Assembly: GCA_046724395.1 (NCBI GenBank)
Contig: JBKOWM010000164.1
Location: forward strand, 1 to 15,600
DNA length: 15,600 nucleotides
Reading direction: 5' to 3'
Origin: DATAEU01 sp046724395
Lineage (GTDB): Bacteria; Actinomycetota; UBA4738; HRBIN12
Shown: piece after piece, positions 8,296 through 14,064 of the stretch
How positions within the stretch are numbered: the stretch's first letter is position 1
Layout: each line of letters begins with the position of its first letter
Made by a program: the position numbers and the translations under genes
The notes under the pieces: model-generated
Told to the model about the DNA's origin: nothing
Database searches by the model: none
Seen by the model: only the letters and a program-made list of their open reading frames with translations

Positions 8296-9329
8296 CAGGT
8301 CTCCGGCCGGACGTCCGACTCGGCAGACGGTCCGCGTCTGTCGTTGATGACAGGCCAGCCGTCGACCCAGTCGATCGGATCGATAAACAGATACCGGAAG
8401 TTGGTGAAATCTCCCCTGATCATCGCGTGGTACACGATCCAGTCGCCGCCGGCGTCGTCGCGGATCGTCGCATTGTGACCGGGCGCCGTGAACCGGGAGT
8501 TCGCGGCGAGGATCGGATTCTGGGCGTCTCGAACGAACGGCCCGAGCGCTGATGTCGATCGAGCGGCCATCACCGCGTAGTGCGCATCCTGGCCGCAGCA
8601 AGCGTCGCCGGAATACATGAGGTAGAAGAAGCGGCCGTGTCGGACGACCCATGCCGCCTCGATGAGGCTTTCGTACGGCCGGTCCGATGGGCTGAGGATA
8701 TTCTTGGGTTCGCCCAACAGCGCCAGGCCGTTGCTCGAGAGACGCTCGGCCCGGATCGGTACGCCGTCCGAACCCCAATAGATGTACTTCCTGCCGTTCG
8801 TCTGCATCACGAACGGATCGATCGCGTCGAAGCCGGTCGTTCCGACGATGAGGGGTTTGCCGATCGCATCGCGGAACGGACCGGCCGGGTCCTGTGACGT
8901 CGCCACTCCGATGGCCATCTGGGCCGTTTCCAGGTAGCGCGCCGCGAAGTAGAGGTAGTACGTCTCGCCGAAACGAATGATGTGCGGCGCCCACATGTCT
9001 CCGTTGTCGGTCCCCGGCGGCGTCCACTCCGGCCGGGTCCGGAACGCGTCCCCGACGAGCTTCCAGTGGATGAGGTCGGTCGAGTGCAGCACCGGGATGT
9101 TGTAGAAGACCGCGTCGTGGTAGCTCTGTGTGGTATACGCGTAAAAGGATCCGTCGTCCGCCCGGATGACTGACGGATCGGGTGCATCGTTGCGCAGCAC
9201 TGGATTGCGATAGGCGGGGGCGTCCGGCCGGGCGATCCACGCGATCGCCGCGGCGATCAGCGCCGTCGTGAGAACGCCGACGAGCAGCACTCGCCGGCTC
9301 GTCTGGCCCCAACCGTCCGCGTGTCGCAT
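8295..9329 (-). CDS. Glycoside hydrolase family 43 protein, exported or membrane-anchored
   Basis: A 344-residue five-bladed beta-propeller glycosidase of GH43, an inverting family acting mainly on arabinofuranosides, xylosides and related plant polysaccharides. Counting from the ATG at 9329, the general base is D51 (DAPDPSVI), the pKa-modulating Asp is D172 (FDAIDPFVM) and the general acid is E224 (SLIEAAWV). Residues about 12-33 (RRVLLVGVLTTALIAAAIAW) form a hydrophobic stretch after a basic start: an uncleaved anchor or a signal peptide without a lipobox Cys. The catalytic domain therefore faces outward. The frame is open up to 9404, but the 25 extra residues are hydrophilic, and the decayed copy also starts with MR just before its hydrophobic segment; I therefore chose 9329, although no clear ribosome-binding site precedes it. 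It is the first gene of the probable minus-strand operon and is followed by its own defective duplicate. Confidence 0.88.
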   Translation of the reverse strand: MRHADGWGQTSRRVLLVGVLTTALIAAAIAWIARPDAPAYRNPVLRNDAPDPSVIRADDGSFYAYTTQSYHDAVFYNIPVLHSTDLIHWKLVGDAFRTRPEWTPPGTDNGDMWAPHIIRFGETYYLYFAARYLETAQMAIGVATSQDPAGPFRDAIGKPLIVGTTGFDAIDPFVMQTNGRKYIYWGSDGVPIRAERLSSNGLALLGEPKNILSPSDRPYESLIEAAWVVRHGRFFYLMYSGDACCGQDAHYAVMAARSTSALGPFVRDAQNPILAANSRFTAPGHNATIRDDAGGDWIVYHAMIRGDFTNFRYLFIDPIDWVDGWPVINDRRGPSAESDVRPET

Positions 9330-9445
9330 CGGCGACGGAGTGTAGTTAGCGGGCGGATCGCCGCGCACCCGAGGCCGCTCGCCGCATCCGACGCCGCTCG
9401 TCATACTGTCGTCTGGTCCGCACCTTCGCTGCTCAGGAGAACGGC
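9330..9445. promoter_or_regulatory. Divergent intergenic region between the GH43 operon and the ABC ATPase
   Basis: These 116 bases must hold the start signals of both the leftward glycosidase operon and the rightward ATPase gene. For the ATPase, CATACT (9402-9407) is a weak -10 candidate without a convincing -35. For the leftward operon, TACACT on the minus strand close to the ATG is similarly weak. AGGAGA (9435-9440), five bases before the ATG at 9446, is a good ribosome-binding site. No clear palindromic operator was found by eye. Confidence 0.4.
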
Positions 9446-10699
9446 ATGGCGGAGATCCGACTTCGGAACGTGTGGAAGGTCTACCCGGACGGAACCGTCG
9501 CCGTCTCGGCGGTCAACCTCGACATCCCCGACGGTGCGCTCTGCGTCCTCGTCGGACCGTCCGGATGCGGAAAGACGACGATCCTTCGGATGGTCGCCGG
9601 TCTGGAGGACATCACGGAGGGAACGATTCGCATCGGCGATCGCGAGATCAATCGCGTTGCGCCGAAGGATCGCGATATCGCGATGGTTTTTCAGAACTAC
9701 GCGCTGTATCCGCACATGGACGTCTACCACAACATGGCCTTCGGTCTTCGGTTGAGGAAGTTGGCGCGCTCGGAGATCGATCGTCGTGTTCGCGAGACGG
9801 CGGATGTCCTCGGCCTCGGCGATCTGCTGAAGCGAAAGCCGCGCCAACTATCGGGGGGACAGCGCCAGCGTGTCGCCATGGGTCGTGCCATCGTTCGCGA
9901 GCCGCAGGTCTTCCTCATGGACGAACCACTCTCGAATCTCGATGCCAAGCTACGGGTCCAGATGCGGGACGAGATCTCGAGGATCCAGCGCGAGGTCGGC
10001 GTCACGACGATCTATGTCACGCACGACCAGGTGGAAGCGATGACCATGGGGGATCTGGTCGCCGTGTTGAAGAAGGGCGTTCTTCAGCAGGTCGACGGGC
10101 CGCAGGTGTTGTACGAACACCCGGCGAACCTCTTCGTCGCGGGATTCATCGGTTCGCCGGCGATGAATCTCGTCGAGGGCTCGTTGGAGGAGGACGGAGC
10201 GTACTTCGCCGTTTTCGGAGGCAACCGCCTACGGCTCGACGACTCGGTCATCCCGGACAAGCCGGGTCTTCGGCGGTTCATCGGGCGTTCGATCATCGTC
10301 GGAATCCGTCCCGAGGACATGGAGGATCCGGCCTTCGTCGCGAGCGCGCCGCATGACCGCCGCGTCCACGGGGTGATCGATCGACGCGAGCCCATGGGAG
10401 CCGAGGTGGTGGTGCACTTCACCGTCGATGCGCCGCTCGTGCTGACCGAGGACACGCGCGAGCTCGCAGCCGACACCGGCGCCGAGGCTGTTCACCGGCT
10501 CGAGCAGCAGGCGGCGCAGGGAAGGAATCGCTTCGTTGCGAGGATGCATCCTCGTACCAGCGTCGCGGTAGGAGACCCGGTTGAAGTCGCAGTGGACACG
10601 AGCAGGCTGCACTTCTTCGATCGGGAGACCGGACAGGCGATCTACGGCGACGAGCCGGCCCCCGCGCCGACGTTGGCCGGAACGCGTCCCGCACCGTAG
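9446..10699 (+). CDS. Sugar ABC transporter ATP-binding protein, MsmK/UgpC/MalK type
   Basis: A 417-residue ATPase subunit that powers CUT1 carbohydrate importers from the cytoplasmic face of the membrane. All functional motifs are present: Walker A GPSGCGKTT (37-45), Q-loop Q83 (VFQNYALYP), signature LSGGQ (135-139), Walker B VFLMDE (155-160) with catalytic E160, D-loop SNLDAK, and switch H193 (VTHDQ). After about residue 240 come the MalK-type C-terminal OB/TOBE repeats (GIRPEDM, RMHPRTSVAVGD, LHFFDRETG). The protein is somewhat longer than MalK because of a linker around 340-362 and a Pro/Ala-rich tail. The ATG has AGGAGA at a 5-base spacing. It stands alone, separated from the only visible permease by the whole minus-strand operon. 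In high-GC Gram-positives, one such ATPase often serves several sugar transporters, which may apply here (inference). Confidence 0.95.
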   Translation: MAEIRLRNVWKVYPDGTVAVSAVNLDIPDGALCVLVGPSGCGKTTILRMVAGLEDITEGTIRIGDREINRVAPKDRDIAMVFQNYALYPHMDVYHNMAFGLRLRKLARSEIDRRVRETADVLGLGDLLKRKPRQLSGGQRQRVAMGRAIVREPQVFLMDEPLSNLDAKLRVQMRDEISRIQREVGVTTIYVTHDQVEAMTMGDLVAVLKKGVLQQVDGPQVLYEHPANLFVAGFIGSPAMNLVEGSLEEDGAYFAVFGGNRLRLDDSVIPDKPGLRRFIGRSIIVGIRPEDMEDPAFVASAPHDRRVHGVIDRREPMGAEVVVHFTVDAPLVLTEDTRELAADTGAEAVHRLEQQAAQGRNRFVARMHPRTSVAVGDPVEVAVDTSRLHFFDRETGQAIYGDEPAPAPTLAGTRPAP

Positions 10700-10739
10700 C
10701 TGCTCGAGGCGGCGTCGCTCGATCGCGGCGAAACTCGAG

Positions 10740-11555
10740 TCAGGTCTTGCGAGCGATGAAGACAACGACCGTCGTGTCGCCGGTCGGCTCATCGTCGGTG
10801 TAGTCCGCGCGCAGCTCGATTCCGGAGAACCCCGCGCGTTCGAGCAGCAACCTGAGTTCGTTCGTGAAATACAGCGTCATCTTCAAGCCGTGTTCGTCCT
10901 GCTCGATGAGATCGCCGCTACGCCACCGGTATCCCCGTATCTCGGCAGTGACGCGCTGAAGATACGGGTCGAGATCGATGGTTCGGCCGCTCAGGGCGTA
11001 CTCGGTGCCGTCTGAGGCCAGGCGCCGTTCGCTCGGGTCGCTCCACGCCGTCGGAAGCTCATCGCGCCCTTCACGGGTCCAGTGACGCCAGCTCGATGCG
11101 TCCTTGCTGTACGGCACCTCATTGTCGAGGATGAGGGTACCGCCCGGCTCGAGGTGCTCACGGAACCGCTGGAGCGCCAACTCATCGTGGTCCCGACTCC
11201 CGCCGAGCCCGAACCCCCCACAGACGTAGATCGTCCGGTACTTCCGCGGGAAATCCAGCTCGTGCATCGCCTGCCGATGGAGCCGCGGAGTCAGTCCGTG
11301 GCGATGCGCCCGCTCCCGGCAAAGGTCGAGCATGTCCGCCGAGACGTCGCAGCCATCCACGTCGAAGCCCGCGCGGAGGTAGGGGATCAGCAATCGACCG
11401 GTTCCGCACGCGACGTCGAGTGCGGGCTGTCCGGCTTCGACGTATCGCTGGAAGTACCTGATATCGCGTCCGGAGGTATTGAACTCCGCCCACCACTTCG
11501 CAACGACGCCGTGATGCCAGGTTTCTGGCTGGTCGGACGGATGAGTACGAGTCAT
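10740..11555 (-). CDS. Class I SAM-dependent methyltransferase
   Basis: A 271-residue protein with the Rossmann-like methyltransferase core. Motif I is LDVACGTGR (46-54), the acidic residue after strand 2 is D70 in DGCDVSADML, motif II/post-II is ELDFPRKYRTIYV (99-111), and motif III is LEPGGTLILDNE (135-146). Residues about 150-240 form an inserted substrate-covering segment rich in charged and aromatic residues, ending in the beta-strand motif TTVVVFIARK. It belongs to the broad Methyltransf_25/11 group; substrate (small molecule, sugar or lipid) cannot be inferred. It converges with the ABC ATPase, with 40 bases between stops, and is not obviously part of the sugar locus. Its ATG at 11555 overlaps the stop of a short upstream frame (ATGA), which has a strong ribosome-binding site. 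It lies on the far side of the tRNA remnant from the kinase, possibly the native chromosomal side. Confidence 0.88.
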   Translation of the reverse strand: MTRTHPSDQPETWHHGVVAKWWAEFNTSGRDIRYFQRYVEAGQPALDVACGTGRLLIPYLRAGFDVDGCDVSADMLDLCRERAHRHGLTPRLHRQAMHELDFPRKYRTIYVCGGFGLGGSRDHDELALQRFREHLEPGGTLILDNEVPYSKDASSWRHWTREGRDELPTAWSDPSERRLASDGTEYALSGRTIDLDPYLQRVTAEIRGYRWRSGDLIEQDEHGLKMTLYFTNELRLLLERAGFSGIELRADYTDDEPTGDTTVVVFIARKT

Positions 11556-11716
11556 CTGCCAAGCGTACCTGCGAGATCTGCTCGCCGACGCTCGTGTAGC
11601 GGAGCACGACGTCGGCGATCGTGGCCAGGCCGAGCGAGGTCAGGCTCGGGGTCCAGCTTGAACACCAGGCCGGGCGTCCTGAGAAAGGCATCGGACGGCT
11701 CACAGCGGCGATCCAT
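11552..11716 (-). pseudogene. Short frameshifted gene remnant upstream of the methyltransferase
   Basis: An ATG at 11716 is preceded by a strong AAGGAGGAG ribosome-binding site. Its frame is open for 54 codons and ends in an ATGA overlap with the methyltransferase start. Codon use changes midway: from 11716 to about 11645 this frame has the high GC3 of real genes here (FLRTPGLVFKLDPEP), but afterwards it becomes Arg-rich with poor GC3. The high-GC3 frame then shifts by one (LTSLGLATIADVVLRY, TSVGEQISQVRLAD). This suggests a gene or leader with a one-base shift, or a decayed remnant. I recognise no family. The alternative is that the 54-codon frame is a real small coupled leader protein. Confidence 0.35.
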
Positions 11717-11820
11717 CACTCCTCCTTCGGTCGGAATGACTCCGGTCGGAGGCGCCCAGGCGGTCGACGCAGCTCGTCTCCAATCAGCCGGTCCCAGGCG
11801 GTTCGACCACCGCAAGGCAG

Positions 11821-11862
11821 TGCCCCCGGCAGGAATCGAACCTGCGACTCGCGGTTTAGGAA
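11821..11862 (-). tRNA. 3' half of a tRNA-Arg(CCU) gene; likely attachment-site remnant
   Basis: On the minus strand the sequence gives, in tRNA order: anticodon loop TTCCTAA (anticodon CCT), 3' anticodon strand ACCGC, variable bases GAGTC, T-stem GCAGG, T-loop TTCGATT, T-stem CCTGC, acceptor strand CGGGGGC and discriminator A (42 bases, tRNA positions 32-73). CCA is not encoded. Everything 5' of the anticodon loop is absent: where GCGGT should stand to pair with ACCGC, TCTGA is found (2 of 5 pairs), and no D-arm or GCCCCCG acceptor strand follows. A half ending precisely in the anticodon loop is what tyrosine-recombinase integration into tRNA genes leaves at the distal element end. It is not a functional tRNA. 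Confidence 0.85.
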
Positions 11863-11873
11863 TCAGATGCGGG

Positions 11874-11899
11874 CGCTTTCGCTATCTGCAGCGAAAGCG
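11874..11899. repeat. Perfect 10-bp inverted repeat beside the tRNA remnant
   Basis: CGCTTTCGCT (11874-11883) and AGCGAAAGCG (11890-11899) are exact reverse complements with a 6-base spacer. No T-tract follows on either strand, so it is not an intrinsic terminator. It lies 12 bases beyond the break point of the tRNA half, on the side where an integrated element would lie, so it could be a recombinase or accessory-protein site (inference). Confidence 0.6.
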
Positions 11900-12014
11900 T
11901 TGACTTGGCTTGTGACCTGCAACTTCGTTCTCTTGAGCAACGCGCCGCTTCTGGACGTTTCCCGGCCTTTCGCGGGACCGCGACGGGGCCGCTGCGGGTC
12001 GACCGCGACGGCGG

Positions 12015-13514
12015 TCACGCAGTCCCGAGGTCGACGGACCCCTTGAGGTCGGCGATTCGGTGCATCTGCTCGCGGGTCGCCGGATAGAGCGAACGGTAGA
12101 TCTCGTAGAGCTCGTCATACGTGCTCTTTGTTGAGGCGTCAGGCTCGACGACCGTCTCGATCTTTGCCCAATCCGTCGCTTGGGACACGAGGCCCGCGGC
12201 CACGCCGGCGAAATACGCGTCGCCGTAGCTCGCGCCGACCGTGACCGTTGGTAGATCCTGTGGGCGCCCCGTGACGTCGGAGACGATCTGCGTCCACAGG
12301 GTTCCCTTCGTGCCGCCGCCGACCGCGACCAACCGTCCCGGCTCGGCTCCGGCCTCCGCGAACGCCTCCAGGTTGTGGCGGACGCCGAACGCCGTCGACT
12401 CGAGGAGCGCTCGGTAGAGGTGGCCGCGCTCGTGGTTCAGGCCGAGACCGAACATGACACCCCGTGCCCGCGCGTCGAACAGCGGCGTGCGCTCCCCGGC
12501 GAAGTAGGGAAGCACCACGAGGCCCTCGGAGCCGGCCGGCACCGCCCTCGCCTCGTCGAGCAGGCCGGCGAAGGGGACGCCGCCCACGACCGTGCGGAAC
12601 CAGCCGGTCAGCGACCCCGACGTGGACATCGCGCCCGCAAGCGTGCGCGTTCCCTGCTCGACGCCGACGGTGAGCCACAGCTTGGGATGCGGGCGCGCAT
12701 CGGGCGCGATGGCGAGGATGAACATCGTCGAGCCGTACATGAGCATCGTGTCCGAGGCCCGCCGCACTCCCGCGCTCGTGGCCTCGGACCACGCATCGAG
12801 CGTCCCGACGGCGACCGGCGTGCCTTCGGGGATCCCCGTCGCGGCTGCGGCTTTCGCGTGAACGACGCCGGCGGTCTCGCCCGGCCACAGAAGCTCGGGA
12901 AGGCGCAGCCCTGGCGCCACGTCCTCGGCCCACTCCGGGATCCAGGTCTCGCCGGCGAGGTCGTACATCGGATCGTGCTGGCTGGCGGAATGGTGGTCGA
13001 GCGCGTATTCGCCCGTCAGGCGATGCACGATGAACGAGTTGGGACCGAGAAGCAGTACCGTGCGCTCCCAGATATCCGGCTCGTGTCGTCGAAGCCAGAG
13101 CAGCTTCGGCCCGATCGCCTGCGAGTTCAGCGGCGAGCCACATCGTCCGAGGATCGTCTCGGCGCCGTAGCGCTTGGTGAGCTCGCGAATCTCCGCCTCG
13201 GCGCGTGTATCGATGCCGTAGAGCATCGCGGGTCGGAGTGGTGCGCCGTCCGCGGCAGCTGGAAGCAGGCACGGACCGATGCCGCTGGGGCACACGGCGC
13301 GTACCGGGCCGGGTGCGTCGCGAAGCAGCGTCCGGGTGATCTCGACAAACTCGATCCACCACATCGTCTCCGCGTCGTGCTCGAACCAGCCGGGCCGGGG
13401 CATCGAGGTTCGATGCTGCACCTCGGTCGCGGCGACGATCCGTCCCTCCGGATCGGTGAGCACGCCCTTGGTGCTGGACGTCCCAATATCGACACCGAGC
13501 AGCACTTCGGTCAC
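12015..13514 (-). CDS. FGGY-family carbohydrate kinase (xylulokinase-like)
   Basis: A 499-residue, full-length cytosolic kinase that phosphorylates a sugar or keto-sugar with ATP. The N-terminal half has the phosphate loop GVDIGTSSTKG (7-17) and the substrate region RPGWFEHDAETMWW (40-53). The catalytic base is probably D240 (VGTLDAWSEATSAG). The C-terminal half has GSTMFILAI, YFAGERTPLFDARARGVMFG (337-356) and the adenine-binding signature VAVGGGTKGTLWTQIVSD (396-413), ending with the VGASYGDAYFAGVAAG stretch. Length and motifs fit xylulokinase, but gluconokinase- and erythrulose-type relatives look alike, so I give no symbol. The start is GTG at 13514 with GGAGG four bases upstream. It is divergent from the cupin/glycosidase pair across a 136-base promoter region containing a LacI-like palindrome. 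A pentulose such as xylulose would fit a locus with GH43, which typically releases pentoses. Confidence 0.92.
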   Translation of the reverse strand: MTEVLLGVDIGTSSTKGVLTDPEGRIVAATEVQHRTSMPRPGWFEHDAETMWWIEFVEITRTLLRDAPGPVRAVCPSGIGPCLLPAAADGAPLRPAMLYGIDTRAEAEIRELTKRYGAETILGRCGSPLNSQAIGPKLLWLRRHEPDIWERTVLLLGPNSFIVHRLTGEYALDHHSASQHDPMYDLAGETWIPEWAEDVAPGLRLPELLWPGETAGVVHAKAAAATGIPEGTPVAVGTLDAWSEATSAGVRRASDTMLMYGSTMFILAIAPDARPHPKLWLTVGVEQGTRTLAGAMSTSGSLTGWFRTVVGGVPFAGLLDEARAVPAGSEGLVVLPYFAGERTPLFDARARGVMFGLGLNHERGHLYRALLESTAFGVRHNLEAFAEAGAEPGRLVAVGGGTKGTLWTQIVSDVTGRPQDLPTVTVGASYGDAYFAGVAAGLVSQATDWAKIETVVEPDASTKSTYDELYEIYRSLYPATREQMHRIADLKGSVDLGTA

Positions 13515-13545
13515 GGCGCCTCCGGCAGACGACGATCCCTCGGTG

Positions 13546-13559
13546 TGGGAACGTTATCA
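13546..13559. promoter_or_regulatory. Candidate LacI-family operator in the kinase/cupin divergent region
   Basis: TGGGAACGTTATCA has the symmetry TGnnAACGTTnnCA around a central CG (10 of 14 positions), the layout bound by LacI/GalR-type sugar regulators. It lies 32 bases upstream of the kinase GTG and 91 bases upstream of the cupin ATG, so it could control both directions. No regulator gene is seen in the window. Confidence 0.45.
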
Positions 13560-13638
13560 CCGTGAGTGGTGCCGGCGTCTGGACGTGCGCCGAGCGTGGG
13601 GATCCTTAACACTCGCCGGTCGCCGCGTGGTCCTTACC

Positions 13639-13646
13639 TAAGGAGG
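13639..13646 (+). promoter_or_regulatory. Strong ribosome-binding site of the cupin gene
   Basis: TAAGGAGG, an almost complete complement to the 16S rRNA tail, ends four bases before the ATG at 13651 and fixes that start. It is the strongest such site in the window. No convincing -35/-10 pair was found upstream. Confidence 0.8.
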
Positions 13647-13650
13647 CGAG

Positions 13651-14064
13651 ATGAAAACGATCGAGGCAGCGCGCGACAAGGCCGAGCGTCACCCGCGGCC
13701 GGAGTGGTTCAGCGGCCCCGTGTTCGTCCAGACACTGAAGGATGGTGCCACCGCACCGGACATGGAGATCCTGGCGGTGTTCTTCGACGCGGGCGCGCGG
13801 ACGATCCCTCACACCCACGCAACCGACCAGCTCCTGTACTTCCTGGACGGCGAGGGCGTCGTCGGCAGCCGGGCGGAGCGACGCATCTATCGAGCCGGCG
13901 GGATGGCGGTCGTGCCCGCGGACGAGTGGCACTGGCACGGCGCGACGCCGTCGTCGTCGACGTGTCATCTGTCAATCCGTCCGGGTGGTCCGTCCGTGTG
14001 GGCGCCCGACGTCCCGATGTACGACTGGGACACGTACATGGCGGGCGCGCTCGAGAGCCGATGA
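13651..14064 (+). CDS. Small single-domain cupin protein
   Basis: A 137-residue protein with one cupin beta-barrel. Motif 1 is HTHATDQLLYFLDGEG with metal ligands H54 and H56; the usual Glu ligand is Gln (Q60). Motif 2 is VVPADEWHWHG with H94 or H96 as the third His. Such small cupins are either metal-dependent sugar/keto-acid isomerases and dioxygenases or non-catalytic ligand sensors. The sequence alone does not choose. The C-terminal tail (VWAPDVPMYDWDTYMAGAL) is typical of cupins in sugar-acid clusters. A strong TAAGGAGG site sets the start. Its TGA overlaps the next ATG (14061-14064), so it is coupled to the large glycosidase-like protein and probably works on the same substrate or its product (inference). 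Confidence 0.85.
   Translation: MKTIEAARDKAERHPRPEWFSGPVFVQTLKDGATAPDMEILAVFFDAGARTIPHTHATDQLLYFLDGEGVVGSRAERRIYRAGGMAVVPADEWHWHGATPSSSTCHLSIRPGGPSVWAPDVPMYDWDTYMAGALESR

Larger units (their letters stand above)
11556..12014. other. Gene-poor junction region
   Basis: These 459 bases between the methyltransferase start and the kinase stop contain the short frameshifted remnant (11552-11716), the tRNA-Arg 3' half (11821-11862) and a perfect hairpin (11874-11899). The remaining stretches, 11717-11820 and 11900-12014, contain no open frame with family-like content, no clear terminator (no T-run follows any hairpin) and no repeat of note beyond a doubled CGGTCGGA near 11730-11750. No integrase or transposase fragment is recognisable. 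Confidence 0.6.

Noticed and set aside
10667..10673. GCCCCCG that could be the missing 5' acceptor strand of the tRNA-Arg
   Set aside because: It lies on the plus strand inside the ATPase gene and is not followed by a D-arm; a chance match.
10700..10739. Possible bidirectional terminator between the convergent ATPase and methyltransferase
   Set aside because: Two CTCGAG sites frame the 40-base gap, but no stable hairpin with a T-tract can be drawn by eye.
11900..12014. Possible intrinsic terminator downstream of the kinase
   Set aside because: GC-rich partial repeats are present but no hairpin followed by T residues on the minus strand.
12375..13565. 396-residue plus-strand frame opposite the FGGY kinase
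   Set aside because: No motif, biased composition, fully antisense to the kinase.
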